Assembly (NCBI GenBank): GCA_009840545.1 | Contig: VXNM01000008.1 | Coordinates: 130,339-194,338 of the forward strand | Direction of reading: 5' to 3' | Length of the DNA: 64,000 nucleotides | From: Gammaproteobacteria bacterium | Lineage (GTDB): Bacteria; Pseudomonadota; Gammaproteobacteria; Pseudomonadales; Azotimanducaceae | Part shown: one piece after another, positions 14,987 to 24,817 of the stretch | Numbering within the stretch: the stretch's first letter is position 1 | How the letters are laid out: every line of letters starts with the position of its first letter | Notes under the pieces: model-generated | The model's input: the letters and a program-made list of their open reading frames with translations, nothing else | What the model was told of the DNA's origin: nothing | Database searches by the model: none | Program-made: the position numbers and the translations under genes

Positions 14987-17734
14987 ATGAGGAAAATTCT
15001 AATTAACGTACTTCCCGCACGTGAAGTACGAGTTGCCGTTGTTACAACCAATGAAGGCTCAAGCCCAACGGTGTTGCATGATCTCCACATCGAGCACAGC
15101 AACAACAGACCCGTTCAAGGCAATATATACAAGGCACGTGTCTGTGCTGTCAAAGACGAACTGAATGCAGCATTCGTCGACTACGGCGATGTTAAACAGG
15201 GACTCCTGGCACTTTCACGAATCGAACCCCTTTCGAGACCTACAACGTCGACAGAGAGTTCTTCCTCTGCACGACGAATTTCGGACTATGTCAAAGTGGG
15301 CGATGACGTCTTGGTTCAGATCGACAAAGACCCTCGAGCAGACAAAGGCGCATCTCTTACAACACGCATCCAACTGCACGGGCAGCATATCGTCTTTACA
15401 ACAAATCGCCCACGTAATCGTATATCACGCATGATCTCGGGTGCTGAACGAGAAGAAATGAGCCGAATCTTGTCGAAAGTCAAGCTTCCAAAGGACTCGG
15501 GTCTTGTGATTCGTACTTCAGCAGGTGGGAAGAACACGAAGACACTGCAGCAAGATGTCAACGAGTGCATTCAACTGCTCGATCTCATCAACCAAGCTTA
15601 CAAGCAATCTGAGGCACCTAGACTACTCTACGAAGAAAACAACATGATCAACACGGTGCTGCGGGATAACCTGCACGCCCAGATCGAAGAGATTTTGGTC
15701 GACGACGCCGAGGTGTACCAACAGACCGTCGACTTCGTGAACAACTTCATGCCAGATTTCGAAGGCAAGATTGTGTTCTATGAAAATGCCCTTCCTCTAT
15801 TCACTCGGAACAAGATCGAGAAGCAGTCCAACCGAGTATTTGACCGAGAAGTAACGCTTCCATCGGGTGGCCAAATCGTTCTCGATCCGACAGAGGCATT
15901 CCTAGCTGTCGATGTCAATTCGGCAAAGTCGAAGTACAAAAACAATTTTGCGGACATGGTTCTCAACACCAACCTACAAGCTGTAGACGAGTTGTTCAAC
16001 CAAATTTGCTTGAGAGACATTGGCGGATTGATCGTCGTGGATTTCATCGATATGAACTCGGAAGAAGACATACGCAAAGTTCAAGAACGGGTTGAACGGG
16101 CCTGCCAGAAAGATAGGCATCGAACAAAGTCGGAGCCAATCTCGAAATTTGGACTCATGCAGCTTCAGAGACGTCGCACGAAGTCATCTATTTACGACAC
16201 GGCGTTTGAGACCTGCGACACTTGTATCGGCCACGGAAGAATTCGCACAGTTTCCTCCATCGCGCACCAAATTTTTCACGAGGTCGAGGCCAAGTGCTAT
16301 GACAAGAAAGTCACGAAGATTCGGACCCATGTAACTCCTGATGTAGCTGCTTTTCTAACCAATGAACTGCGCTCCCACCTCAGCGTATTGGAAATTCAGT
16401 CGAAGTCCACGATTGAGGTAATTCCAGATCTGGACGGCGACAACTCGACGTACGTCACACATTCATATCGAAGTCAGTACAGCAATAAACCCCGTGAAAC
16501 AGAGAGCTTTTCTCAAGGTAAGCCAAACTCTTCAACGCAAGACAGAAAGCGAAACGGAACTCGCTCTGCTCCTGCCAAGTCCATTGAGACTGCGGCAGTA
16601 TCAAGGTCCGATATCGAAAAGAGAAACAGTCGTACGCGCAGCCGTCCAGACGCCACTTCCAGACAGCGAAAGCGATCTGGCGAAAAGCAACCTCAATCCT
16701 TGAATATTGGAGCTTCATTCCGACGGGTTGCGTTGAGTCTTATTTCTGCTTTCTCATACCTGTATAGACGATTGTTTGTCGTTTCGACTCAGCCTACTCC
16801 ATCAGTTTCAAAGAGAGGTCGGAGTGAGCGACCAACTCAACAACGCGGCAAAACAGAAAGGACTGGTCCAACCGACCGAAGACGAACTCAAAGAGCTTCG
16901 GCCCAAAGACAATCCACCGCACCGTCGAGATCCACAGGGAATCGTCGAGCATCGGCTCAGAGTTCGAGACCTACTGATCCTGCGCAGTCACAACGTACGC
17001 AGCGTGGGTCAACCGAAGCGTCACCGAGAGAACAGGCGCAAAAGGAACAGAAGCGCAAGGAAAACCAGAGAACTAAAGCAAAGACGAGTGTGGATCGGAG
17101 AGATTCTGGTACCTCTAAGTCAACCAGTCGGGAGTCACAGCGCACACAGCGACAACGACAGTCACACGACTCTGTGGCGACCGGAGATACTCCAAGCAAT
17201 CAATCTTCACGAACAGTGTCCGCAGAATCCAGTTTCCGTAAGCAACCACCTAGACAACCAGAACCCACTCCTCCAACTTCCGAATCGAGCCAAGAGGTGA
17301 TTGATTCAAGTAGTACCGAACTGAAGTCCGAGACGACTCAATTCAGTTCTGAACCAGAGAGTACCTCGCGGCCTGTGAATCAAGAGTCTGAACGGAACGA
17401 AGCAGGTTCAGAAGAGCTTCAAGAACACAAGGAACTCAATCCGACTGATGGGACAGAATTGACGATACAGTCCGAGTCCGTCGAGACCTCATCGATGCAA
17501 CTCGAATCTGAAGAGTCCAAGAACGACGAAGCAGAGCAAAACGCAGATATCTCAGTGAAGACACACTCAAATGAGGTAGAGAGTCAATCGAATGAAGCAG
17601 AGGTCGAAGCTGAAGCAGTCTCGAGCAACGGACAGGACGACGAATCGGAATCTGCCAGAGCCAGCAACGATCCTCGCAACCAACTAAGTGACAGTGTGGA
17701 AACCAGACAAGGAGAAACCATACAGGTCTCCTAA
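14987..17734 (+). CDS. rne: Ribonuclease E
   Basis: Main endoribonuclease of mRNA decay and of rRNA/tRNA maturation, scaffold of the degradosome. The 915-residue protein begins RKILINVLPAREVRVAVV. It has the S1 domain (about 40-125, AAFVDYGDVKQGLLAL), catalytic aspartates D309 (AFLAVDVNSAK) and D352 (LIVVDFIDM), 43 residues apart as in E. coli D303/D346, and the zinc link C410-DT-C413. A membrane-targeting amphipathic segment like E. coli segment A is visible at about 571-595 (ASFRRVALSLISAFSYLYRR). From about 600 on the protein is low-complexity: first Arg/Gln/Ser/Thr-rich, then Glu/Ser-rich. Such tails bind RNA and degradosome partners but are poorly conserved. Confidence 0.95.
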   Translation: MRKILINVLPAREVRVAVVTTNEGSSPTVLHDLHIEHSNNRPVQGNIYKARVCAVKDELNAAFVDYGDVKQGLLALSRIEPLSRPTTSTESSSSARRISDYVKVGDDVLVQIDKDPRADKGASLTTRIQLHGQHIVFTTNRPRNRISRMISGAEREEMSRILSKVKLPKDSGLVIRTSAGGKNTKTLQQDVNECIQLLDLINQAYKQSEAPRLLYEENNMINTVLRDNLHAQIEEILVDDAEVYQQTVDFVNNFMPDFEGKIVFYENALPLFTRNKIEKQSNRVFDREVTLPSGGQIVLDPTEAFLAVDVNSAKSKYKNNFADMVLNTNLQAVDELFNQICLRDIGGLIVVDFIDMNSEEDIRKVQERVERACQKDRHRTKSEPISKFGLMQLQRRRTKSSIYDTAFETCDTCIGHGRIRTVSSIAHQIFHEVEAKCYDKKVTKIRTHVTPDVAAFLTNELRSHLSVLEIQSKSTIEVIPDLDGDNSTYVTHSYRSQYSNKPRETESFSQGKPNSSTQDRKRNGTRSAPAKSIETAAVSRSDIEKRNSRTRSRPDATSRQRKRSGEKQPQSLNIGASFRRVALSLISAFSYLYRRLFVVSTQPTPSVSKRGRSERPTQQRGKTERTGPTDRRRTQRASAQRQSTAPSRSTGNRRASAQSSRPTDPAQSQRTQRGSTEASPREQAQKEQKRKENQRTKAKTSVDRRDSGTSKSTSRESQRTQRQRQSHDSVATGDTPSNQSSRTVSAESSFRKQPPRQPEPTPPTSESSQEVIDSSSTELKSETTQFSSEPESTSRPVNQESERNEAGSEELQEHKELNPTDGTELTIQSESVETSSMQLESEESKNDEAEQNADISVKTHSNEVESQSNEAEVEAEAVSSNGQDDESESARASNDPRNQLSDSVETRQGETIQVS

Positions 17735-17756
17735 TCGGATAACTCGTCAGCGGGCT

Positions 17757-18758
17757 TTAAGCATCCTCGCCGAGAACGATAGGCTCTAATTCGAGCTCTA
17801 TGTCAAATTTGCGATGTACGTCTTCGGCAACTCGCTGAGCCACGTCGAGAAAGTCCGATCCCTTGGCTGTACCGCGATTGACTAGGACAAGAGGTTGCCT
17901 ACCCCAAACCTGTACGTCGCCCAACCGAATACCTTTCCAGCCGCATGCTTCTATGAGACGTGCGGCTGGGACTCGAATAGCATCAGTCTGCCTAAATCCA
18001 GCTATTTCAATCTTGGTTCGAAGCGAGTCGTAGATACGACTAGAAATCAGAGGATTTTTAAAAAAGCTCCCAACGTTTCCGAAGCGACGTGTGTCAGGTA
18101 GCTTTCCTCTCCTAATTCGAACTACGTGCTCAGCAACGGCACGGCTTGACAAAGTGTGTCCAGGCCAACGCTTCAGATGTTCTTGAACATCTTTGTACTC
18201 AACGGAAAGACTTGCAGTTCCCAAGACTAAGTTCACCTGGGTAATAACAAACCGATTGGGACAGTCAGACTTGAACAAGCTGTCTCGATAGCGAAAACGA
18301 CATTGAGAATTGTTGATCGATCTCAACTTACGGTCAACGAGATCAAAGACCTCAACACTGTGGAGGACTTCGGAGAGCTCGCGACCATAAGCACTGATGT
18401 TTTGATAAGGCGCAGCTCCGACACTTCCAGGGATGAGGGCCAGATTTTCGAGCCCCGCGATCCCCCTTCCAACTGTTGCGCGAACAAGCTCATGCCAAGA
18501 CTCACCAGCTCCGACCCTTAGCAAGGTCGTTCCGTCTTCCAAAGGTTCAAGAGAAATACCTCTAATCTCGAGAAGTATGACTCGAGCACGTAGTCGCCCA
18601 CACAGGACAACGTTGGATCCTCCACCGAGGTAGATCTTTGGCTCCGAAGTCGAGCTCGCATCAAACAGGTCGTCAACAGACTTGGCATGAACGAGTTCGT
18701 CCGCTGTCGATTCCACACCCAACGTGTTGTACTTGAGCAACGAAGCTTGTCTCTTCAA
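17757..18758 (-). CDS. murB: UDP-N-acetylenolpyruvoylglucosamine reductase
   Basis: FAD enzyme making UDP-MurNAc, an early step of peptidoglycan synthesis. The 333-residue protein is a type I MurB: LKYNTLGVES at the start, FAD loops IYLGGGSNVV and LIPGSVGAAPYQNISAYG, and the catalytic serine in RRFGNVGSFFKNP. VPAARLIEACGWKG and the C-terminal glutamate region (DIELELEPIV) complete it. The start is TTG at 18758, the only reasonable codon before the conserved block. It converges on rne. Confidence 0.93.
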   Translation of the reverse strand: MKRQASLLKYNTLGVESTADELVHAKSVDDLFDASSTSEPKIYLGGGSNVVLCGRLRARVILLEIRGISLEPLEDGTTLLRVGAGESWHELVRATVGRGIAGLENLALIPGSVGAAPYQNISAYGRELSEVLHSVEVFDLVDRKLRSINNSQCRFRYRDSLFKSDCPNRFVITQVNLVLGTASLSVEYKDVQEHLKRWPGHTLSSRAVAEHVVRIRRGKLPDTRRFGNVGSFFKNPLISSRIYDSLRTKIEIAGFRQTDAIRVPAARLIEACGWKGIRLGDVQVWGRQPLVLVNRGTAKGSDFLDVAQRVAEDVHRKFDIELELEPIVLGEDA

Positions 18759-18916
18759 GACGACTCTCTAGTCAGTTGGGAGTTTTCGTTTAACAGCGAC
18801 CAGCAAAAAAGACCTGATAGGCAGAGCGTCCACCTACTTGCTGAACTGAACTTCAACATGAACCCCAATCCTATAATTTGAAAGATTGTTGCATATACGC
18901 TCTATGGGGACTTGCT

Positions 18917-19687
18917 GTGGACATTAAGGACAAAGTAGCCGTAATTACAGGTGGAGCATCGGGATTGGGAAGAGCTACAGCCGAGAAAGTCATAGCTTGC
19001 GGTGGAAAAGTAGCACTCTTGGATCTCAATGAAGAGCTCGCTCAACAAACTGCAGATGAGATTGGAGCCAACGCTGCGGCTTTCGCCTGCAACGTTGCCG
19101 ACGAAGAGTCCGCACAGAATGCAATTGCAGGTGTCTTAGAACGTTTTGGTGAACTACACATCAATGTCAACTGTGCTGGTATCGGTGCAGCTGCTAGGAC
19201 AGTGGGTCGGGATGGACCTTTGCCGCTTCGCAACTTCAATTTCATCATCCAAGTCAATCTTGTCGGAACCTTCAACACGTTACGACTCTGTGCGGCCGCG
19301 ATGCAAAAGAATGATCCTGTGACATTGGAAGGTGAACGAGGAGTCATAATCAACACAGCGTCAGTCGCTGGCTACGAGGGACAGATTGGTCAAGTAGCTT
19401 ATAGTGCCAGCAAAGGAGGCGTTATAGGATTGACGCTTCCCGTTGCGAGAGACTTGGCACGAGACGGCATTCGTTGCTGCACAATTGCCCCAGGCATCTT
19501 CGAAACCCCCATGATGAGCGGTGCACCAGACCGGGTCAGACTGCCTCTAATAGAAAGTGTTCAATTTCCAAAACGACTTGGCGATCCGCGGGAATACGCG
19601 ATGCTCGCGCAACAAATCATCGAAAATTCGTACTTTAACGGACAAACCATCAGATTGGACGGCGGAATTAGGATGGCGCCCCGTTAG
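18917..19687 (+). CDS. Short-chain dehydrogenase, 3-hydroxyacyl-CoA dehydrogenase type 2-like
   Basis: NAD-dependent SDR closest in pattern to HSD17B10/type II 3-hydroxyacyl-CoA dehydrogenase, which acts in fatty-acid or branched-chain acyl-CoA oxidation. It shows VAVITGGASGLGRATAEK, CNVADEES, the catalytic serine in INTASVAGYEGQIGQ, and YSASKGG. Then come CCTIAPGIFETPMM and the C-terminal RLDGGIRMAPR, the last two typical of this subgroup. The GTG at 18917 preceded by GGGGA is preferred over a TTG at 18878; it gives 256 residues, the family length. It stands alone, divergent from murB and convergent with kdsB. Confidence 0.83.
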   Translation: MDIKDKVAVITGGASGLGRATAEKVIACGGKVALLDLNEELAQQTADEIGANAAAFACNVADEESAQNAIAGVLERFGELHINVNCAGIGAAARTVGRDGPLPLRNFNFIIQVNLVGTFNTLRLCAAAMQKNDPVTLEGERGVIINTASVAGYEGQIGQVAYSASKGGVIGLTLPVARDLARDGIRCCTIAPGIFETPMMSGAPDRVRLPLIESVQFPKRLGDPREYAMLAQQIIENSYFNGQTIRLDGGIRMAPR

Positions 19688-19694
19688 TCGACAA

Positions 19695-20462
19695 TCAATC
19701 TGAGTAGTCGCTCAGAGTCTCGCGTACTCGGACTACGTCGAAATCGGTGTCGACTCCTGCGGGAATCTGCTCGCATGCTTCGGCCACCACAATTGAGTAA
19801 CCGTTCTCTAAAAATCTCAATTGCTCCAATTTCTCGATTTCTTCAAGTTGCGACTTGGGCAGTTCGACGAAGTCGTTTAGCGCGCCCACCCGATACGCGT
19901 AAATACCGATGTGTCGTCTCCATAGCCTTTGAAAGTCGAATTTCCCTTGCTCGGGAAAACGACTCCGATCCCAAGGAATTGGCGCACGTGAAAAGTACAG
20001 GGCCTTGCCTTGTCGATCACATACCACCTTAACTACGTTCGGGTCCATAGCTTCTTCAAGGCGTTGTATGGGTTCTGACAGAGTGCTCGCCGCAAATGGT
20101 GTGTCGCCCTCAAGCAACGAGGCAACTTGATCAATTACTGCTGGAGGGATGAGCGGTTCGTCACCTTGAACGTTAACAACCACATGTTCCGAAGTCCACC
20201 TCTTGTGAGAAGCAACTTCCTGAACTCGATCCGAACCAGATTCGTGGTCTGACGATGTGAGCAACGATTGAACTGGCAAGTTGCGCACGGCATCAACCAC
20301 ACGTTCATCGTCAGTGGCTACGATGACGGAACTCGCGGAGGAACTCAACGCTCTTTCTACCACCCGTTCGATCATGGTCTTTCCTGCCAGATCGATCAAT
20401 GGCTTTCCCGGCAGTCTCGTTGAACCATACCGAGCGGGAATTACGACACTAAATCCACTCAC
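19695..20462 (-). CDS. kdsB: 3-deoxy-manno-octulosonate cytidylyltransferase
   Basis: Activates Kdo with CTP for LPS core synthesis. The 255-residue protein has SVVIPARYGSTRLPGKPL (nucleotide loop), VATDDERVVDAV, VVNVQGDEPLIPP and IGIYAYRVGAL. The GTG at 20462 is chosen because it overlaps the lpxK stop codon as GTGA (20459-20462), a typical coupling arrangement, and directly precedes the conserved block. Last gene of exbB-exbD-msbA-lpxK-kdsB. Confidence 0.93.
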   Translation of the reverse strand: MSGFSVVIPARYGSTRLPGKPLIDLAGKTMIERVVERALSSSASSVIVATDDERVVDAVRNLPVQSLLTSSDHESGSDRVQEVASHKRWTSEHVVVNVQGDEPLIPPAVIDQVASLLEGDTPFAASTLSEPIQRLEEAMDPNVVKVVCDRQGKALYFSRAPIPWDRSRFPEQGKFDFQRLWRRHIGIYAYRVGALNDFVELPKSQLEEIEKLEQLRFLENGYSIVVAEACEQIPAGVDTDFDVVRVRETLSDYSD

Positions 20463-21499
20463 AGGTTGACATCCACCGACAATCCACAACCCCCAAACAT
20501 TTTGGTCAAGTGATCGTTTACATCAACCTCGAACTCAACCGCAATCTCTACATACCACACACGTGACGCGATCATCTGGAGATTGCGAATTCTCTGCGCA
20601 TCCTTTTCCGTAACAACAAACACCTCATCGGAAGATCCTCGAAAGTCAGATTCAGAAAAGACATGGTGGTCACTATAGGCTTCAAGATTGAATTCAAAGC
20701 TCTCTCTTAAGAGAGTTTGCTGGAATCGACAAGGATTACCTATGCCTGCAAAAGCCCGCACTCGAGAACCATGGCGTTCCTGAAATTCCGCAACTGTCAA
20801 TCGTGACTCGTCCGCGACATTGACCATCCCGTTCACACGATACTGCATGACCCACTCGTCTTCGACCAAATGAGTCATGCAGCCATTTGATACGACCCAA
20901 TCGACCGAACTCAGCCGGCTTGAAGGCTCTCGAAGCGGCCCACAGGGCAACAGTTTTCCGTTACCGATCTTTCGATTTCCATCAAGTACGGCGATTTCCA
21001 AGTTCCGATCTAAGGCGTAGTGCTGCATCCCATCATCAGAGAGCACGATGTCGACATCGTGCAATTCAATCATTCTTTGTGCAGCTCTGGTGCGATTGGG
21101 GTCCACGATCACGGGGCAATCCGTTCGTCGAGCAATTAAGAGGGGTTCGTCGCCAGCCAACTGAAATGATGTTTCGGGTGTGACTTCAAGAGGAAAGGAG
21201 GATGAGCCGCCGTGTCCCCTGCTAACAATACCGACTCTTTGCTCCCGTCGGATGAGCCATTGAGCCAACCAAATGATCAGGGGAGTTTTCCCTGTTCCTC
21301 CAACAGTGATATTGCCGACAACGCAAACTGGTACAGGTGCGTGCCAAACCGGGTGCTTCTCTCGTGCGTATCTCTCCCGCCGCTTTCTCGCAAGCAAGCC
21401 ATACAACCACGAGAAAGGAGCCAGAATCTTGGTCCAAGAAGGTTGCGAGTACCAAGACTTGTTGAGGCTACGTTCAATCCTACTTCGTAGTGACCCCAC
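20459..21499 (-). CDS. lpxK: Tetraacyldisaccharide 4'-kinase
   Basis: Adds the 4'-phosphate of lipid A at the inner membrane. The P-loop is GNITVGGTGKTPLI, followed by IVSRGHGG, the DDGMQHYALDRNLEIAVLDG block that carries catalytic residues, and LLPCGPLREP. GTG at 21499, with GGAG eight bases upstream, gives the usual short amphipathic N-terminus before LAPFSWLYGLL; a TTG at 21526 is also in frame. It follows msbA and overlaps kdsB. Confidence 0.92.
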   Translation of the reverse strand: MGSLRSRIERSLNKSWYSQPSWTKILAPFSWLYGLLARKRRERYAREKHPVWHAPVPVCVVGNITVGGTGKTPLIIWLAQWLIRREQRVGIVSRGHGGSSSFPLEVTPETSFQLAGDEPLLIARRTDCPVIVDPNRTRAAQRMIELHDVDIVLSDDGMQHYALDRNLEIAVLDGNRKIGNGKLLPCGPLREPSSRLSSVDWVVSNGCMTHLVEDEWVMQYRVNGMVNVADESRLTVAEFQERHGSRVRAFAGIGNPCRFQQTLLRESFEFNLEAYSDHHVFSESDFRGSSDEVFVVTEKDAQRIRNLQMIASRVWYVEIAVEFEVDVNDHLTKMFGGCGLSVDVNL

Positions 21500-21594
21500 G
21501 GCTATAGCTCCGAAACTAGCATGCAATCACTACTTTCTTCAGACTCATTCGTTACCTGACAGGAACACGAGACTACAAGATGGCTCTACCGTGG

Positions 21595-23472
21595 CTAACT
21601 TGGAACTGTACTCTCAGTTGTCCGTCCCAGATCCTCTCCAAATTGGGTTTTACGGAGGAACGCATATCTCCCTGCCTGAGCCAATAGCTCGGAATGCGAA
21701 CCTACCTCAACAATCTTTCCTTTTTCCATGACGGCGATGGTATCGGCGTTTTCAATCGTGGATAGCCTATGAGCAACAACTAGTGTGGTTCTGTTCTGCA
21801 TTACCTCTGTAAGCGCTGTCTGAATAAGTGCTTCGGATTCCGCATCCAATGCCGAAGTTGCCTCATCGAAAATGAGAATAGGCGCGTCTTTGAGAATTGC
21901 GCGTGCGATAAGCACTCTCTGCCTCTCACCTTGAGAGAGATTGGATCCGCGATCTCCCACAATCGTATTCAATCCTTGCGGAAGCCTATCAATGAATTCT
22001 CCGACTCTGGATCGTTGAATCGCGTCGAGGATTCGCTCTTCACTAGCATCCTTAAGTTCTCCGAGCGCAATGTTTGACCGTAGGGTGTCGTTAAAGAGAA
22101 AGACCTCTTGGCTTACCAAAGCTATTTGACGTCTTAAGGATTCTTTACTGTAACTGCGTATGGGAGTCCCATCGATTAGTATTTCTCCCTCGTCCGGTTC
22201 ATAGAACCGTACAAGCATCTCCATGAGTGTCGTCTTTCCACTTCCGGTCGATCCCACTAATGCGAAAGTCTCTCCGGCATGGATATCCAGCGAAACGTCT
22301 TGAAGCGAAAGACGCGACATGGAAGCGTATTGAAACGACACATTTTCAAAGCGAATTTCACCTCTGGTACGTGTTAGGTTCTCTGTGCCTCTGTCCGTTT
22401 CTGCATCCATGTCAATCTGATCGAATATTTCAGTGGCTGCGGCCAATCCAATTTGAATTCGGGCGTTTACGTCCGACAATGTCTTGATTGGATTAATTAA
22501 TGCACCCGCTAGTCCAACATAGGTCAACAACTGTCCAGGGGTCATTCCTGCCGACACCTGATCAATGAACAGAATGCCGACGAGAATCGCAATGGCCAAC
22601 GCCGCCAAGAGCTGTATGAATTGAGCACTCACAGCTTTGGTTGCAACTAGTTTCAAGTGTTGCTTCCGGTTTTGTTCGCTAGCATTCTGGAACTTTCGGT
22701 CTTGATGGCTAGTTCCGCCAAATGCTCTGATCGTCTTGAAGAAATTGACTGACTCTTGGCCCACATGGGTAACTTCGCCCATCGAAGTTTGAATATTTGT
22801 GCTTATTGTTCGGAATCTCTTGGAAACAACTCGCACGATGATCGCAACTACCGGCGCAAGCGCTAAGAAAAGCAATGTGAGATATAGATTGATAACAAAC
22901 ATATAACCCAACATGAAAATGAGCTTTCCACCGTCCTGAAGCAGAATTTTTTGTACGTCCGTAACTGTGTCGCGGAGTTTCGAGGTAGTGTCGGTCAGTC
23001 GGTTGGAAAGCGCACCCTGCTTGTTCGAGTCAAAGTAGAAACTTGGCAGGACAAGCAGTCGCGCATGCAATTCGCACCTTATTGTGTGAACAACGTGAAA
23101 CGACACCCTCGAGAGCAAGAACTCGCCCAGCACCGTACCGATTGCACGTACCGTGGCGGCGACACCGATCATCAGAGAAAACGCGATAGTGAGCGGAAGC
23201 CCGAATTTGAGAAAGTAGTCCGGCAACCACAAGAATCGCGAAGTTGCGCCTTCAGTGACAGTTGGATTCAGATTGAACGAATCGACGACAGATCCGAGGA
23301 TTTGGGCAAAGAACACTTCTCCAGCCGATGCCGCAAGGAAGGCAAAGATCGCAATTACGAACAGCCACGCCCTACTACGTACATAGGAGGCGAGGCGTCC
23401 GTACGTATGAATGTCCTTTGGACTACCGTCCTGACTCAAAAATGCCTCACGGTTAATCGGGTTCCGTGGCAA
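21595..23472 (-). CDS. msbA: Lipid A export ABC transporter, MsbA
   Basis: Inner-membrane flippase for lipid A-core. The 625-residue half-transporter has a six-helix membrane domain (about 40-340) and an ATPase domain: Walker A VGSTGSGKTTL, Q-loop ALVSQEVFLFND, signature NLSQGERQR, Walker B ILIFDEATSALD and the H-loop VVAHRLSTIENAD. It starts at a TTG that overlaps exbD by 20 bases; a slightly later start is possible. Position between exbD and lpxK agrees with its function. Confidence 0.92.
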   Translation of the reverse strand: MPRNPINREAFLSQDGSPKDIHTYGRLASYVRSRAWLFVIAIFAFLAASAGEVFFAQILGSVVDSFNLNPTVTEGATSRFLWLPDYFLKFGLPLTIAFSLMIGVAATVRAIGTVLGEFLLSRVSFHVVHTIRCELHARLLVLPSFYFDSNKQGALSNRLTDTTSKLRDTVTDVQKILLQDGGKLIFMLGYMFVINLYLTLLFLALAPVVAIIVRVVSKRFRTISTNIQTSMGEVTHVGQESVNFFKTIRAFGGTSHQDRKFQNASEQNRKQHLKLVATKAVSAQFIQLLAALAIAILVGILFIDQVSAGMTPGQLLTYVGLAGALINPIKTLSDVNARIQIGLAAATEIFDQIDMDAETDRGTENLTRTRGEIRFENVSFQYASMSRLSLQDVSLDIHAGETFALVGSTGSGKTTLMEMLVRFYEPDEGEILIDGTPIRSYSKESLRRQIALVSQEVFLFNDTLRSNIALGELKDASEERILDAIQRSRVGEFIDRLPQGLNTIVGDRGSNLSQGERQRVLIARAILKDAPILIFDEATSALDAESEALIQTALTEVMQNRTTLVVAHRLSTIENADTIAVMEKGKIVEVGSHSELLAQAGRYAFLRKTQFGEDLGRTTESTVPS

Positions 23473-23866
23473 GAATCCTTACGTTGTTCATGCCCAATCC
23501 GCCGAGAGCATCAAGTACCAAGACTACTGTAGCGTGATCGGCTTCTCCATCCCCTCGAATCAATACGTGCGTATCGGTATTGGAAGAATCGTTTCCTCGC
23601 AGATGGGATTGAATGGAGCTGTAGGAAACAACATCTAGTAGTTCCCCATCGATCCATACTTCGTTTTGGTCCGAAACGACAATTTCCAAGACCGTTTCCG
23701 TGCTCCTCATAGACTCTCCGTGAGCTTCTGGCAGTATTACCGACAAGACTGTCTCCCGCACCGCCGTCGACGTGACCATGAAGAAAATCAATAGAAGGAA
23801 AACCACATCGATCAGCGGAGTGAGTTCAATCGTTGCGTCAGGCCGTCGCGGTCTCCGGAAAGTCAT
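23453..23866 (-). CDS. exbD: ExbD/TolR family biopolymer transport protein
   Basis: A 137-residue inner-membrane protein with a single N-terminal helix carrying the conserved proton-pathway aspartate in ELTPLIDVVFLLLIFFMV, then a periplasmic domain. Works with an ExbB-type partner to use the proton motive force. It overlaps exbB by four bases (ATGA). In several gammaproteobacteria this exbBD pair precedes msbA-lpxK; whether it serves TonB or a separate envelope task cannot be read here. Confidence 0.9.
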   Translation of the reverse strand: MTFRRPRRPDATIELTPLIDVVFLLLIFFMVTSTAVRETVLSVILPEAHGESMRSTETVLEIVVSDQNEVWIDGELLDVVSYSSIQSHLRGNDSSNTDTHVLIRGDGEADHATVVLVLDALGGLGMNNVRILATEPD

Positions 23867-24486
23867 TCTTCTGTCTCCGTGTGCAACCCCTTGACGAGCA
23901 AGTCGACTAGAGATCCCGCTTGCTGTTCGAGTAAGACGACAAGCTTATCCACCCGCCGCAAGAAGTATCGGTGGCAAGCAAGCGCGACAATTGCAACTGA
24001 GATACCAAATGCTGTAGTAATGAGAGCTTGAGAAATTCCGCCCGCGAGCAAAGTCGGATCTCCGCCTCCTGATGCAACGAGGGTAGTAAATACCTGAATC
24101 ATGCCAATGACCGTCCCTAGCAGCCCCAAGAGCGGAGAAATTGACGCCACGGTACCGAGCGCTGTAAGGTATCGCTCCAACTCAATTGTCACTTGACTGG
24201 CAGCCTGTTCCATAGCGGACTTTGTTGCCTCGATCCCAAACTCAGACTTTCTCAGTCCAGCAGCCAAGATGATGCCCAGGGGTCTCTTCTCAAACTCCGT
24301 AAGCAGCTTGTTATCTACAAATCCGTGTTTCCGAATACGATCGTCTACCTCGCGTAGCAGAGATGCGGGAGCAACCCGAGAGGTGCGGAGCACCCAACAT
24401 CGTTCAATGAAAATCGCGATGGCGACAAGGCTACAAACGAGAATTGGTAGCAGGAGCCAACCGCCGGATCGTACTAGTTCCAGCAT
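23863..24486 (-). CDS. exbB: MotA/TolQ/ExbB family proton channel protein
   Basis: A 207-residue protein with three membrane helices: about 10-30 (GWLLLPILVCSLVAIAIFI), 105-130 (ISPLLGLLGTVIGMIQVF) and 150-175 (ITTAFGISVAIVALACHRYF). The LLGLLGTVIGMI block is diagnostic. Forms the proton channel with ExbD. First gene of the envelope operon exbB-exbD-msbA-lpxK-kdsB; a perfect TATAAT lies 30 bases upstream. Confidence 0.9.
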   Translation of the reverse strand: MLELVRSGGWLLLPILVCSLVAIAIFIERCWVLRTSRVAPASLLREVDDRIRKHGFVDNKLLTEFEKRPLGIILAAGLRKSEFGIEATKSAMEQAASQVTIELERYLTALGTVASISPLLGLLGTVIGMIQVFTTLVASGGGDPTLLAGGISQALITTAFGISVAIVALACHRYFLRRVDKLVVLLEQQAGSLVDLLVKGLHTETEE

Positions 24487-24515
24487 TAGCGCTACGAGGA
24501 AACAAGCTTCGTGAA

Positions 24516-24521
24516 ATTATA
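24516..24521 (-). promoter_or_regulatory. Candidate -10 box of the exbB operon within the exbB-galU gap
   Basis: On the minus strand a perfect TATAAT lies 30 bases before the exbB ATG, which would give a leader of about 23 bases. No matching TTGACA is present 16-18 bases upstream, so an activator or another sigma factor may be involved. The rest of the 331-bp gap (24487-24817) shows no RNA gene and no convincing coding sequence. Confidence 0.4.
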
Positions 24522-24817
24522 GTCCGCGCAAATGAAGGTTATTGCCTATCGTCGTTCACGCAAAATCCAAGTTGGAGCGAAGCAAAGTGTTCTGCACACT
24601 ACTCTCAAGCGCATGCACAGTGTTCGCGCAATTTCCGATGTTCAGTAGATTGCCTGCCTACTCTCTCGCACACTGGCTCCACAACAACGGAGTAGTCGGG
24701 GACACTCAGATTCCGGCATTGTGCGTAAATACAGTTTGTCCCACAAGTCGCCAATGCGCCTTGAATGCTGGTGAGCGTCGCCAGAACTCAGTCGCCGGCT
24801 TGAGCAAATTTGGACAG

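Noticed and set aside
16776..17300. Long plus-strand frame of 174 codons inside the rne 3' half
   Set aside because: It lies in the low-complexity tail of rne in another frame, has no family features and no ribosome site; an effect of the biased composition.
24487..24817. tRNA or small RNA in the exbB-galU gap
   Set aside because: No cloverleaf or terminator pattern was found; only a TATAAT box for exbB.
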